Counted from the first letter of the stretch, positions 41,737 to 48,942 are shown. The stretch is 48,942 nt of DNA from Saccharopolyspora rectivirgula DSM 43747 (GCF_000497205.1 NZ_AYJW01000030.1:1-48942); one strand, 5' to 3'. Program-made: numbers and translations. Notes: a model not told the origin generated them from the sequence alone.

Positions 41737-42138
41737 ATGGGCAGATTGAAGGACCTGCAGTGGTTCCTGGTGCTGGGTCTTGGCGCGTTCGCGCTCGTCC
41801 GGCCGCTGCTGAACGTCGTCGGGGTGACGGAGCGCTTGGGGAAGCCGCAGACGCAGTTGGCGGTGACCGCGCTCGTCACGCTGGTCTGGGTGGCGGTGGT
41901 GGGGTTCACGCGCGTGGCCGAACCGCTGCTCACGCTCGTCTTCGCCGGGCTCGCCTACGGCGTTTTCGCCATCGTCCTCAGCGGGGTCCTGTCCCCGGTC
42001 CTGCTGGGGGAACTGCAGGGGCCGCTGGCCCATCCGCCGGCCATCGTCGGGGTGCTGGTCGTGAACGCGTTGTGGGGCTTGATCGCCGGTCTGCTGGCCG
42101 TGGGGGTTCGTCGACTGCGCCACGCGCCGATGCGGTAG
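41737..42138 (+). CDS. Four-helix membrane protein, unknown function
   Basis: The 133-residue product has about four membrane helices (LQWFLVLGLGAFALVRPLLNVVGV, LAVTALVTLVWVAVVGF, LLTLVFAGLAYGVFAIVLSGVL, IVGVLVVNALWGLIAGLLAVGV). It resembles small conserved membrane proteins of unknown role. The start is unsure: ATG 41737 (MGRLKDLQW) is preferred because the hydrophobic helix then comes early; in-frame ATGs exist at 41701 and 41629. No strong SD at any. It precedes the terminator next to the tRNA. Confidence 0.7.
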   Translation: MGRLKDLQWFLVLGLGAFALVRPLLNVVGVTERLGKPQTQLAVTALVTLVWVAVVGFTRVAEPLLTLVFAGLAYGVFAIVLSGVLSPVLLGELQGPLAHPPAIVGVLVVNALWGLIAGLLAVGVRRLRHAPMR

Positions 42139-42199
42139 GCGGCTGCGGGTGCTGACCGGAGGGGGAGCGCTCGCGGGGCGGGAGAACTCGGCCGGGAAC

Positions 42200-42234
42200 G
42201 CGAAAACCCCGGGCCTTGGGCCCGGGGTTTTCGC
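42200..42234. terminator. Terminator between membrane gene and tRNA
   Basis: A 16-bp perfect stem (GCGAAAACCCCGGGCC at 42200-42215, complement at 42219-42234) with loop TTG; the stem has AAAA/TTTT near its base, so it works on both strands. Confidence 0.8.
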
Positions 42235-42241
42235 TCTGCAG

Positions 42242-42312
42242 AGCGGATGACGGGAATCGAACCCGCGTTCTCAGCTTGGGAAGCTGATGTTCTACCATTG
42301 AACTACATCCGC
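42242..42312 (-). tRNA. tRNA-Gly (anticodon CCC)
   Basis: 71 nt on the minus strand. The acceptor pairs GCGGATG with CATCCGC and has U73; the D arm has GTTC/GAAC; the anticodon stem TCAGC/GCTGA carries loop TTCCCAA, i.e. anticodon CCC, reading GGG; the T loop is TTCGATT. CCA is not encoded. Confidence 0.95.
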
Positions 42313-42390
42313 ATGCATCACCGGATGGTCCGGTGCTGTCGCTTTCAAGTTTAGCACCGCATCCGCCGTAGATCATAACAGGGGCGCCGA

Positions 42391-42403
42391 TAGGCTGTCA
42401 TGC
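42391..42403 (+). promoter_or_regulatory. -10 box for leaderless dcd
   Basis: TAGGCT (42391-42396) ends 7 nt before the GTG at 42404 and there is no SD. Transcription would start at or next to the start codon. Confidence 0.5.
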
Positions 42404-42985
42404 GTGTTGCTGAGTGACCAGGACCTGCGCAAAGAGCTCGATGAAGGGCGCCTCGAGATAGACCCGTTCGAAGCGGCCATGATCCAGCCGTCGAGCATCG
42501 ACATCCGGCTGGACCGCTTCTTCCGGGTCTTCGACAACACCCGCTACACCCACATCGATCCGTCGCAACAGCAGGACGAGCTCACCTCGCTGGTGGAGAC
42601 CCGCGACGACGAGCCGTTCGTGCTGCACCCGGGCGAGTTCGTGCTCGGTTCGACGTTCGAGAGCGTGCGGTTGCCGGACGACCTGGCCGGACGACTGGAG
42701 GGCAAGTCCTCCCTGGGGCGGCTGGGCCTGCTCACGCACTCCACGGCGGGGTTCATCGACCCCGGGTTCACTGGTCACATCACGCTCGAGCTGTCCAACG
42801 TGGCGAACCTGCCGATCACGCTGTGGCCCGGCATGAAGATCGGGCAGCTGTGCCTGTTCCGGCTCTCCAGCCCGGCCGAGCACCCCTACGGTTCCCGCGA
42901 GGTCGGGTCCCGCTACCAGGGGCAACGAGGGCCGACCCCGTCCCGCGCCCACCTGAACTTCACCCGGGTGGACACCCGCCGTTAA
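42404..42985 (+). CDS. dcd: dCTP deaminase
   Basis: The 193-residue product has the trimeric dUTPase/DCD fold: [24 protein letters not shown], the substrate-binding [35 protein letters not shown], and the C-terminal [16 protein letters not shown]. It deaminates dCTP to dUTP; in the bifunctional form also to dUMP. The T-A-G-F-I-D-P-G-F region fits the family. GTG 42404 is used, without SD, directly after a -10 box. In M. tuberculosis dcd (Rv0321) is in the same chromosomal region as other genes here (from memory). Confidence 0.97.
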   Translation: MLLSDQDLRKELDEGRLEIDPFEAAMIQPSSIDIRLDRFFRVFDNTRYTHIDPSQQQDELTSLVETRDDEPFVLHPGEFVLGSTFESVRLPDDLAGRLEGKSSLGRLGLLTHSTAGFIDPGFTGHITLELSNVANLPITLWPGMKIGQLCLFRLSSPAEHPYGSREVGSRYQGQRGPTPSRAHLNFTRVDTRR

Positions 42986-43165
42986 ACCGAACGGCGCCTG
43001 GGGGCAACTACCGTGTGATAGCCGCCATGTCACCCAGATGGGTGAGAAGCTTCACGCTTGATCGGTGCAGCCAATCACGCCGCGCGCGTTTTACCGTGTC
43101 TGACGCCCGACTCTGCTGAAACGATTCGCAAAGTGGCGGATCGCGGGCGGGGAGCAGGAGTATCG

Positions 43166-44566
43166 ATGTCCGTAACGCGTGCGCGTGCCGCCGACGCAGG
43201 TTTGGGGCACGTTGTGATGATCGCCGGGGCGGCCGCGCTCGGTGGTTTCCTCTTCGGCTACGACACGTCCGTCATCAACGGCGCGGTAGAAGCGATTCAA
43301 AGCAATTTCCAGGTTGGTTCCGCGGTCACCGGGCTCACCGTTTCCGCGGCGCTGCTCGGTTCCGCTGTGGGCGCGGGGATCGCCGGCGGGTTGGCCGACC
43401 GGATCGGCCGCATCCGGGTCATGCAGCTGGCCGCGATCCTGTTCGTCATCAGCGCGATCGGGTCAGCGGTTCCGTTCGCGGTGTGGGACCTCGCCCTGTG
43501 GCGGGTCGTCGGCGGTGTGGCGATCGGCATCGCCTCGGTGATCGCCCCGGCCTACATCGCAGAAGTGGCCCCCGCCCGCTACCGGGGGCGGCTCTCCTCG
43601 CTGCAGCAGCTCGCGATCGTGCTCGGCATCGCGCTGTCGCAGCTGGTGAACTACGGCCTGGCGGCAGCCGCCGGGGGGAGCGCCTCCGGCCAGCTCGGGC
43701 CCCTGATGGCGTGGCAGTGGATGCTCGCCGCGGCCGCGGTGCCCGCAGCGGTGTACCTGGTGGTCGCGTCGCTGATCCCGGAGTCCCCGCGCTACCTGGT
43801 CGCCGCCGGCAAAGCCGACCAGGCGCGGGAAGTCCTCGCCCGGATCGAGCCCGGCGACCCCGACGAGAAGATCGGTGAGATCCAGCGGGCGCTGGGCGGT
43901 GAGCACAAGCCCCGCCTGCGGGACCTGAAGGGCAAGTTCGGGCTGCTGCCGATCGTCTGGATCGGCATGGCCATCGCCGCGCTGCAGCAGTTCGTCGGCA
44001 TCAACGTGATCTTCTACTACTCGTCGTCGCTGTGGCAGTCGGTCGGCGTCGACGAGAGCAACTCGCTGCTGCTGGCCCTGGTGCAGTCGATCGTCAACAT
44101 CATCGGCACGCTGATCGCCATCGCACTGGTGGACAAGATCGGGCGCAAGCCGCTGCTGGTGATCGGCTCGGCCGGCATGGCGGTGTCGCTGGCCGTGACC
44201 GGTTGGGCGTTCAGCTACGCCGTCGTGACCGGGGAAGAAGCGCACCTGCCGTTCCAGTGGGGTGTGGTCGCGCTCATCTCCGCCAGCGCGTTCGTGCTGT
44301 TCTTCGCCGCCTCGTGGGGCGTGGTGATGTGGGTGCTGCTCGGCGAGATGTTCCCGGTGCGCATCCGGGCCGCAGCGCTGGCCCTCGGCACCGCGACCAA
44401 CTGGGTCTCCAACTGGTTGGTCACCGTCAGCTTCCCGGTGCTGCGGGACTGGAACCTCTCGGTGACGTACCTGGTGTACGCCGCGTTCGCGGTCGTCTCG
44501 TTGTTCTTCGTGGTCCGCTACCTGAAGGAGACCAACGGTCGCTCGCTGGAGGAAATGGGCAGCTGA
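43166..44566 (+). CDS. Sugar:H+ symporter, MFS sugar-porter family
   Basis: The 466-residue, 12-helix protein carries all sugar-porter signatures: FGYDTSVINGA in helix 1, DRIGRIRVM, PAYIAEVAPARYRGRLSSLQQ, PESPRYL, QQFVGINVIFYYSS in helix 7, DKIGRKPLL, and PVRIRAAALA before the end. It is closest to XylE/AraE/GlcP-type symporters. ATG 43166 follows CAGGAG at 5 nt. It is alone and ends at a strong terminator. Sugar specificity (glucose or a pentose) cannot be read. Confidence 0.95.
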   Translation: MSVTRARAADAGLGHVVMIAGAAALGGFLFGYDTSVINGAVEAIQSNFQVGSAVTGLTVSAALLGSAVGAGIAGGLADRIGRIRVMQLAAILFVISAIGSAVPFAVWDLALWRVVGGVAIGIASVIAPAYIAEVAPARYRGRLSSLQQLAIVLGIALSQLVNYGLAAAAGGSASGQLGPLMAWQWMLAAAAVPAAVYLVVASLIPESPRYLVAAGKADQAREVLARIEPGDPDEKIGEIQRALGGEHKPRLRDLKGKFGLLPIVWIGMAIAALQQFVGINVIFYYSSSLWQSVGVDESNSLLLALVQSIVNIIGTLIAIALVDKIGRKPLLVIGSAGMAVSLAVTGWAFSYAVVTGEEAHLPFQWGVVALISASAFVLFFAASWGVVMWVLLGEMFPVRIRAAALALGTATNWVSNWLVTVSFPVLRDWNLSVTYLVYAAFAVVSLFFVVRYLKETNGRSLEEMGS

Positions 44567-44574
44567 GCGAATCG

Positions 44575-44621
44575 AGCTGGAGCGGGGCGCCCGGGATCCC
44601 GGACGCCCCGCTCCAGCTTTT
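44575..44621 (+). terminator. Rho-independent terminator of the sugar porter
   Basis: A 15-bp perfect stem (AGCTGGAGCGGGGCG at 44575-44589, complement at 44604-44618) runs into TTTT; the inner CCGGGATCCCGG lengthens the structure. Confidence 0.85.
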
Positions 44622-44761
44622 CGGGCGGCGGGGCGGCTGCCCGGCGCTCGGGAGGGCGGGCCGCTTCCGGTCCCCGAAGGCGGGAGGGGAACTTTCCTGC
44701 CAACCCCGGACGGGACGTTCCCGTCAGCCGGCACCGCGCGTCGGTACCGGCGGCGAAAAAA
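44622..44761. other. Spacer between convergent terminators
   Basis: 140 bp, no gene seen. It holds GC-rich inverted patches and ends in the A-run (44755-44761) that is the T-tract of the minus-strand terminator. Confidence 0.5.
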
Positions 44762-44790
44762 GTGCGGGGGCGGCCAAGCCGCCCCCGCAC
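44754..44790 (-). terminator. Rho-independent terminator of the EtfD-like gene
   Basis: A 13-bp perfect stem (GTGCGGGGGCGGC at 44762-44774, complement at 44778-44790), loop CAA, followed on the minus strand by TTTTTT: a classic intrinsic terminator, 24 nt past the stop. Confidence 0.9.
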
Positions 44791-44813
44791 CGCAGGTGCA
44801 CGCTGCTTGCTTC

Positions 44814-47102
44814 TTACTCCTTGTCCTGCTCCGGCAGGGTGGTGCCGGTCGGCTTGGTCGCGGTCGAGACGTCGGCCTTGCCGTCCGCCTCGGCCTCACC
44901 GCCGGCCTCCTGGCCGTCCTGGCCCCGCTTGACCGCCGACAGCAGCAGCTGGGCCACGTCGACCACCTCGACCGACTCGGAAGCGGCCTTCTCGTTCTGC
45001 CGGGAGGTGAGCCCGTCGGTGAGCATCACGCGGCAGAACGGGCAGCCGGTCGCGATCTTCGTCGGCGCGGTGCCGAGCGCCTCGTCGACGCGCTCCAGGT
45101 TGATGCGCTTGCCGATGCGCTCTTCCATCCACATCCGGGCACCACCGGCACCGCAGCACATCGACCGGTCGGCGTGCCGCGGCATCTCCCGGAGGTTGGC
45201 GCCGGAAGCGCCGACCAGCTCGCGCGGCGGCGTGTACACCTTGTTGTGCCGACCCAGGTAGCACGGGTCGTGGTAGGTGACGTCCTGGGCGACCGGGGCC
45301 ACCGGGACCAGCCGCTTCTCCCGGACCAGCCGGTTCAGCAGCTGGGTGTGGTGCACGACGTCGTAGTTGCCGCCGAGCTGCGAGTACTCGTTGGCGATGC
45401 TGTTGAAGCAGTGCGCGCAGGTCGTGACGATCTTGCGCTTGCCGGGCTCCCGGCCCTCGAACACCGAGTTGAGCACCTCGACGTTCTGCTGGGCCAGCAT
45501 CTGGAAGATGAACTCGTTGCCGGCCCGCCGCGCCGGGTCACCGGTGCAGGTCTCCTCCGGGCCCAGCACCATGTACTTCACGCCGGCGATGTGCAGCAGC
45601 TCGGCCACCGCCCGGGTGGTCTTCTTCGCGCGGTCCTCGAACGCACCGGCGCAGCCGACCCAGAACAGGTACTCGACGTCCTCGGGCAGTTCGCCCTCGA
45701 ACACCGGGACCTCGAAGTCGAGGTCCTCGGTCCAGGCCAGCCGGTCCTTGGCGTTCTGGCCCCACGGGTTGCCCTTGTTCTCCAGGTTCTTGAACATCCC
45801 GCCGAGCTCGGTCGGGAAGTTCGACTCGATCATGACCTGGTAGCGGCGCATGTCGATGATGTGGTCGACGTGCTCGATGTCCACCGGGCACTGCTCGACG
45901 CACGCACCGCAGGAGGTGCAGGACCACAGCACGTCGGGGTCGATGACGCCCATCTCCTCCGGGCCGCCGATCAGCGGGCGCTCGGCCTCGGCCAGGGCGA
46001 GGGCGTCGATCTTGGCCAGGCGCTCCTCGGCGCCTTCGCCGGTGATGCCGACCTCGTCACCGGCCATGTCCTTGCGGCCACCGGCCAGCAGGTACGGCGC
46101 CTTGGCGTAGGCGTGCTCGCGCAGCGACGTGATCAGCAGCTTCGGCGAGAGCGGCTTGCCGGTGTTCCACGCCGGGCACTGCGACTGGCAGCGACCGCAC
46201 TCGGTGCAGGTGGTGAAGTCCAGCCAGCCCTTCCAAGTGAAGTCCTCGATCTTGCCGGCGCCGAACACGTCGGTGTCCGGGTCGGCTTCCTCGAAGTCCA
46301 GCGGCTTGCCGCCGCTCATCATCGGCTTGGCCGCGCCGAGCGCCACGTCGCCGTCGGCTTCCCGCTTGAAGTAGATGTTGAAGAAGGCGGTGAAGCGGTG
46401 CCAGGCCACACCCATGGTGATGTTGCTGGCCACCACGATCACCCAGATCATCGCGGAGAGGATCTTGAAGGCGGCGAAGACGGTCACCGCGGTGGTGCTG
46501 GCGGGCAGCGCGTTGCCCAGCACGTAGGTCAGCGGTGCCGACCACGCCGGCGCGTGGAACAGGTCCGAGGAGTACTTGAACGCGCGCAGTCCGACGATGC
46601 CGATGCCCTCGAGCACGACGACGGCTTCGACGAAGTAGGCCTGCCAGAAGTTCGATCCCTGGAACCTGGAGAGCCGTCCGGCGCGGCGCGGATGGTTGAG
46701 CTGACGGACGATGATCAGCCAGAGCCCACCGAGGATGGTCGCGATGCCGGTGATCTCGATGAGCAGGTTCCAAACCGACCAGGACCCGAGCAGCGGCATT
46801 TCGAAGGCCGGGTTGAAGACCTCGAAATAAGCCTCGAGCACGCTCAGGCTCAGGACCAGGAAGCCCACCATGACGAACCAGTGGGCGATGCCCACGTGGG
46901 TCCACTTCAGCATCCGGGTGTGGCCGAGGAATTCCTTGACCATGTTCCCGAAGCGGGCTCCGAATGGTCCTTTTCTGGTCGGATCGGGCTGTCCCAGGCG
47001 AATGGACTGCACCATCCGCCTGACCGTCCTGACGACCAGCACGACCGCGACTGCCGTCACGGCCAGACAGATCAGGCCCAGGACGAGCTGCAGGGCACCC
47101 AT
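44814..47102 (-). CDS. Membrane Fe-S reductase, EtfD-like (HdrD/CCG family)
   Basis: The 762-residue product has about six membrane helices (1-~250) of the nitrate-reductase-gamma type, then two 4Fe-4S motifs, CTECGRCQSQCPAW (~299) and CTSCGACVEQCPVD (~392), then two CCG domains (FWVGCAG... and TTCAHC ~560; HDPCYLGRHN ~615 and CCGAGG ~648). A Lys/Glu-rich tail follows. This is the layout of M. tuberculosis Rv0338c, described as EtfD, which passes electrons from beta-oxidation via ETF to menaquinone. AGGAGG is 8 nt before ATG 47102. A palindromic operator overlaps its promoter. The gene is alone; etfAB are not in the window. Confidence 0.93.
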   Translation of the reverse strand: MGALQLVLGLICLAVTAVAVVLVVRTVRRMVQSIRLGQPDPTRKGPFGARFGNMVKEFLGHTRMLKWTHVGIAHWFVMVGFLVLSLSVLEAYFEVFNPAFEMPLLGSWSVWNLLIEITGIATILGGLWLIIVRQLNHPRRAGRLSRFQGSNFWQAYFVEAVVVLEGIGIVGLRAFKYSSDLFHAPAWSAPLTYVLGNALPASTTAVTVFAAFKILSAMIWVIVVASNITMGVAWHRFTAFFNIYFKREADGDVALGAAKPMMSGGKPLDFEEADPDTDVFGAGKIEDFTWKGWLDFTTCTECGRCQSQCPAWNTGKPLSPKLLITSLREHAYAKAPYLLAGGRKDMAGDEVGITGEGAEERLAKIDALALAEAERPLIGGPEEMGVIDPDVLWSCTSCGACVEQCPVDIEHVDHIIDMRRYQVMIESNFPTELGGMFKNLENKGNPWGQNAKDRLAWTEDLDFEVPVFEGELPEDVEYLFWVGCAGAFEDRAKKTTRAVAELLHIAGVKYMVLGPEETCTGDPARRAGNEFIFQMLAQQNVEVLNSVFEGREPGKRKIVTTCAHCFNSIANEYSQLGGNYDVVHHTQLLNRLVREKRLVPVAPVAQDVTYHDPCYLGRHNKVYTPPRELVGASGANLREMPRHADRSMCCGAGGARMWMEERIGKRINLERVDEALGTAPTKIATGCPFCRVMLTDGLTSRQNEKAASESVEVVDVAQLLLSAVKRGQDGQEAGGEAEADGKADVSTATKPTGTTLPEQDKE

Positions 47103-47143
47103 GCTCGCGGCCTCCTGTTCGAAGCGTTTGTTCGTGTTTTGGG

Positions 47144-47173
47144 AGCGTACGCCCTATTACTGATCAGTAACAA
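47144..47173 (-). promoter_or_regulatory. Promoter of the EtfD-like gene with palindromic operator
   Basis: On the minus strand: TTGTTA (47173-47168), 18-nt spacer, TACGCT (47149-47144). The 14-bp perfect palindrome TTACTGATCAGTAA (47157-47170) overlaps the -35 and spacer, where a repressor would block polymerase. Given the enzyme, a TetR-type fatty-acid regulator is the likely ligand; this is inference. Confidence 0.65.
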
Positions 47174-47499
47174 CGGGGGCGCGCCCGGGTCGGGAACAGA
47201 CGGTGATTCTGGCTGAACACCCAAGCTGAAACTAGGTGGGCGCACACCTGGGTTCGGCCCGAATTATGTCCTGGTCAGGCAGGCGAGCATGCGAAGAGGG
47301 GGTTCGGCGGGGGCGGCGTCGATTACCGTTGTTGCTGTTGGGAGCTGCTTTTCGGCGATCCGGAGGCGCTGGTGGAGGGGGCCTGTTGGCCGCCGTCGGT
47401 CGAGATCGATCACAATTGCGATATTCGCCACTATTCGAGGCGTCGAGCAGGGTGTCCGGTCGGCTCGACGAGGACCTCGGTGCTTAGGGAGGCAGGGTG
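47174..47499. other. Intergenic region upstream of the DUF1707 gene
   Basis: About 325 bp between two divergent genes; no convincing gene. An AT-richer part lies at 47400-47440 (ATTGCGATATTCG), a likely promoter place for the plus-strand gene. GGGAGG (47487-47492) is its RBS. Confidence 0.4.
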
Positions 47500-47964
47500 A
47501 TGCAGCCGGACCACGACTCGTTCCGCGCCGGGGACGCGGACAGAGAAGCCGTCGCTGGCAGATTGCGGATGGCCTTCGACGAGGGGCGCCTCACGCTCAC
47601 CGAGTACGACGAGCGGCTGCAGGCCGCGTACTCCGCGATGACCCTGGGCGAGCTGGCGAAGTTGACCGCTGACCTGCCGGAATCGTCGAAAGCCGTGGTC
47701 GACGAATCCGCGAGCCGGTCCGCCCCGGTGAAGAAGGAGGAGGGCAAGGCCTTGCCCGCGTGGGCGGGCAAGGAGTGGCGCGACTGGGCCGGTGCGACCG
47801 TCGTCATGGTGGCGATCTGGGTCGTCACGTCGGTCGTGTCCGGTTCGCTGCTGCCGTTCTGGCCGCTGATCCCGTCGGGGATCTGGGCGGCGGTGCTGGT
47901 CGCCGAGATGGTCTTCGGCAAGAAGGACGACGGGAAGACCGGCAAGGAGGGCAAGGAGGACTAG
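47500..47964 (+). CDS. DUF1707 domain protein with 2-helix membrane tail
   Basis: The 154-residue product has an N-terminal DUF1707 (SHOCT-like) domain: FRAGDADREAVAGRLRMAFDEGRLTLTEYDERLQAAYSAMTLGELAKLTADLP. A charged linker leads to two membrane helices (TVVMVAIWVVTSVV and PFWPLIPSGIWAAVLVAEMVF) and a Lys-rich cytosolic end. Very common in actinobacteria, role unknown; often in signalling or envelope contexts. ATG 47500 is chosen over GTG 47497 because the GGGAGG spacing fits ATG. Confidence 0.92.
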   Translation: MQPDHDSFRAGDADREAVAGRLRMAFDEGRLTLTEYDERLQAAYSAMTLGELAKLTADLPESSKAVVDESASRSAPVKKEEGKALPAWAGKEWRDWAGATVVMVAIWVVTSVVSGSLLPFWPLIPSGIWAAVLVAEMVFGKKDDGKTGKEGKED

Positions 47965-48009
47965 CGGCCCCGCTTTCGATGCTTTGTTCGGTTCGCGCCG
48001 CTGTGCTAG

Positions 48010-48035
48010 AAAACTAGTACATATGTACTAGTTTT
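48010..48035 (+). promoter_or_regulatory. Perfect 26-bp palindrome at the SMR promoter
   Basis: Arms AAAACTAGTACAT (48010-48022) and its exact complement (48023-48035), no spacer. A promoter TTGTTC (47984-47989), 17-nt spacer and TAGAAA (48007-48012) places it over the -10 and start site, and the RBS GGGGGAGG begins 3-4 nt after it. This is the form of a TetR-family operator. No regulator gene is visible in the window. Confidence 0.7.
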
Positions 48036-48050
48036 TGCGGGGGAGGCTTG

Positions 48051-48374
48051 GTGGCGTACCTGTTGCTCGCGGGGGCGATCCTGGCCGAAGTGATCGGAAC
48101 GGTGTCGCTGAAGCTCTCCGAGGGCTTCACCAAGCTGGTGCCCTCGGCGTGCGTGGTGATCGGGTACGCGGCCGCCTTCATCGCCTTGGGCGGCGTGCTC
48201 AAGCTCGGGTTGCCGGTCAGCGTGGTCTACGCGATCTGGTCCGGAGCCGGCGTCGCGCTGGTGACGCTCATCGGCCTGCTGTTCCTGGGGGAAACGGTCA
48301 CGCTGGTGCAGCTGTTCGGAATCGCGCTGGTCATAGCCGGCGTGGTCGCCCTGGAGCTGGGCGGCGCGCACTGA
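48051..48374 (+). CDS. SMR-family multidrug transporter (EmrE/QacC-like)
   Basis: The 107-residue, four-helix protein has the essential Glu of helix 1 in AILAEVIGTVSLKLSEGFT, the aromatic/Ala-rich helix 2, VVYAIWSGAGVA in helix 3 (WSG motif), and GETVTLVQLFGIALVIAGVVAL in helix 4. It exports cationic drugs or quaternary ammonium (or guanidinium) in exchange for H+. GTG 48051 is chosen: the GGGAGG RBS is 4 nt away, while the TTG at 48048 is too near. The palindrome just upstream should control it. Confidence 0.95.
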   Translation: MAYLLLAGAILAEVIGTVSLKLSEGFTKLVPSACVVIGYAAAFIALGGVLKLGLPVSVVYAIWSGAGVALVTLIGLLFLGETVTLVQLFGIALVIAGVVALELGGAH

Positions 48375-48431
48375 CCGCGTTCTTCGACGATCCACGAGCG
48401 CGTCCCGCGGCGGACCGCAACACTGGCCGGT

Positions 48432-48748
48432 ATGCGGGTAACCCTGGTCAAAGGCGACATCACCGCGCAGGAAGTCGACGCGGTGGTCAACGCGGCGAAC
48501 ACGACGCTGCTGGGCGGAGGCGGGGTGGACGGCGCCATCCACCGCCGCGGCGGGCGGGAAATACTCAAGGAGTGCCGGGAGCTGCGGGAGCGCAAGTACC
48601 CGAACGGCTTGCCCACCGGTCAGGCGGTGGCCACCACCGCCGGGAACTTGCCGGCGCGCTGGGTCATCCACACCCCCGGGCCGGTCTACGACCCCGCCGA
48701 GGACAGCTCCGAACTGCTCGCCTCCTGCTACCGCGAATCGCTGCGGGT
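48432..48748 (+). CDS. Macro-domain (ADP-ribose binding) protein, 3' cut by artefact
   Basis: ATG 48432 starts a macro domain: VTLVKGDITAQEVDAVVNAANTTLLGGGGVDGAIH holds the ADP-ribose-binding loop and the catalytic Asn/Gly-rich motif of MacroD/YmdB-type O-acetyl-ADP-ribose deacetylases, and CYRESLRVA is the expected helix before strand 5. Only the first ~105 residues are credible. From 48749 the sequence is the inverted copy of 48546-48722, so the later codons and the stop at 48785 are artefact. The true gene needs about 60 more residues. Confidence 0.85.
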
Positions 48749-48925
48749 GGCGAGCAGTTCGGAGCTGTCCTCGGCGGGGTCGTAGACCGGCCCGGGGGGG
48801 TGGATGACCCAGCGCGCCGGCAAGTTCCCGGCGGTGGTGGCCACCGCCTGACCGGTGGGCAAGCCGTTCGGGTACTTGCGCTCCCGCAGCTCCCGGCACT
48901 CCTTGAGTATTTCCCGCCCGCCGCG
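48546..48925. repeat. 177-nt inverted repeat with 26-nt loop (artefact)
   Basis: 48546-48722 is repeated in inverse orientation at 48749-48925; one mismatch seen (48672 versus 48799). The inverted arm ends exactly where the adapter begins. The second arm reads the macro gene antisense. Interpreted as a fold-back or chimeric library molecule, not genome structure. Confidence 0.9.
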
Positions 48926-48942
48926 AGATCGGAAGAGCACAC
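48926..48942. other. Illumina TruSeq adapter remnant
   Basis: AGATCGGAAGAGCACAC is identical to the first 17 bases of the standard TruSeq adapter. It ends the window. It is not genomic. Confidence 0.95.

Noticed and set aside
43118-43127. GAAACGATTC as a LacI-type operator upstream of the sugar porter
   Set aside because: One mismatch from a GAAACGTTTC core, flanks are not symmetric; too weak to call.
44796-47216. 806-codon plus-strand frame over the EtfD-like gene
   Set aside because: Antisense to a gene with complete Fe-S motifs, low-complexity product.
48728-48940. Minus-strand frame resembling a macro-domain fragment
   Set aside because: It is the inverted artefact copy of 48546-48722 plus adapter, not a second gene.
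1-48942. CRISPR arrays, insertion sequences, prophage or integrase genes
   Set aside because: No regularly spaced repeats, transposase, integrase or tRNA-flanking duplication was seen; the tRNA-Gly has no repeated 3' end in the window.

Overview
The window is about 49 kb of GC-rich DNA with dense, mostly single-gene transcription units, many GTG starts, an SSI-type protease inhibitor, a GTP-dependent PEP carboxykinase, DUF1707 and VanW/YoaR-type envelope proteins, and IniA/IniC-like dynamin GTPases. Together these point to a filamentous actinomycete of the Pseudonocardiaceae (Saccharopolyspora/Amycolatopsis-like). The genus is an inference. From memory, trmB, pckG, dcd, the EtfD-like iron-sulfur reductase and the iniA/iniC pair all lie in the first ~0.4 Mb of the Mycobacterium tuberculosis chromosome, so this looks like a piece of the conserved actinobacterial core near the origin, with accessory genes inserted.

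Layout. 1-5.5 kb: 5'-truncated PhoX phosphatase, ACS-type MFS transporter, SDR oxidoreductase, adenosine-type deaminase, tiny membrane protein. 5.6-10.6 kb: trmB, an unknown Trp-rich protein, a universal stress protein, a two-gene ABC exporter with a 27-residue cationic peptide gene behind it, and a HAD phosphatase. 10.8-15.6 kb: a plus-strand cluster of an IniC-like GTPase, a GrpE-like mini-protein, an IniA-like membrane GTPase and an acidic DxDxDG-repeat protein. 16-18.3 kb: pckG and a small membrane protein. 18.4-24.8 kb: secreted TAP-type peptidase (with a perfect 27-bp palindrome upstream), ROK regulator, secreted SGNH esterase, and a large beta-helix protein with a two-helix channel-like C-terminus. 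25-27.5 kb: polar amino acid ABC importer. 27.9-32.3 kb: VanW protein, stand-alone GroES, thioredoxin/NHL protein. 32.4-34.8 kb: gene-poor stretch with a 27-residue membrane ORF, a tendamistat-like secreted protein and an orphan DrrB-type permease. 34.9-39.5 kb: FAD oxidase with a TipA-like MerR regulator, two overlapping crcB genes, and an MBL/rhodanese fusion. 39.5-42.3 kb: 57-residue protein, SSI inhibitor, luciferase-like monooxygenase, membrane protein, tRNA-Gly(CCC). 42.4-48.4 kb: dcd, sugar MFS transporter, EtfD-like reductase, DUF1707 protein, SMR transporter behind a perfect palindrome.

The right end is not trustworthy. Positions 48546-48722 are repeated in inverted orientation at 48749-48925 with a 26-nt loop, and the last 17 bases (48926-48942) are identical to the start of the Illumina TruSeq adapter. 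The macro-domain gene there is cut by this artefact and should be read only up to about 48748. The left end cuts the PhoX gene.

Regulatory DNA is unusually readable. Several genes appear to have leaderless mRNAs, with the start codon 6-8 nt after a -10 box (SDR, trmB, MerR, dcd). Five strong operator-like palindromes or repeats stand in promoter regions. Most convergent or operon ends carry perfect hairpin terminators.
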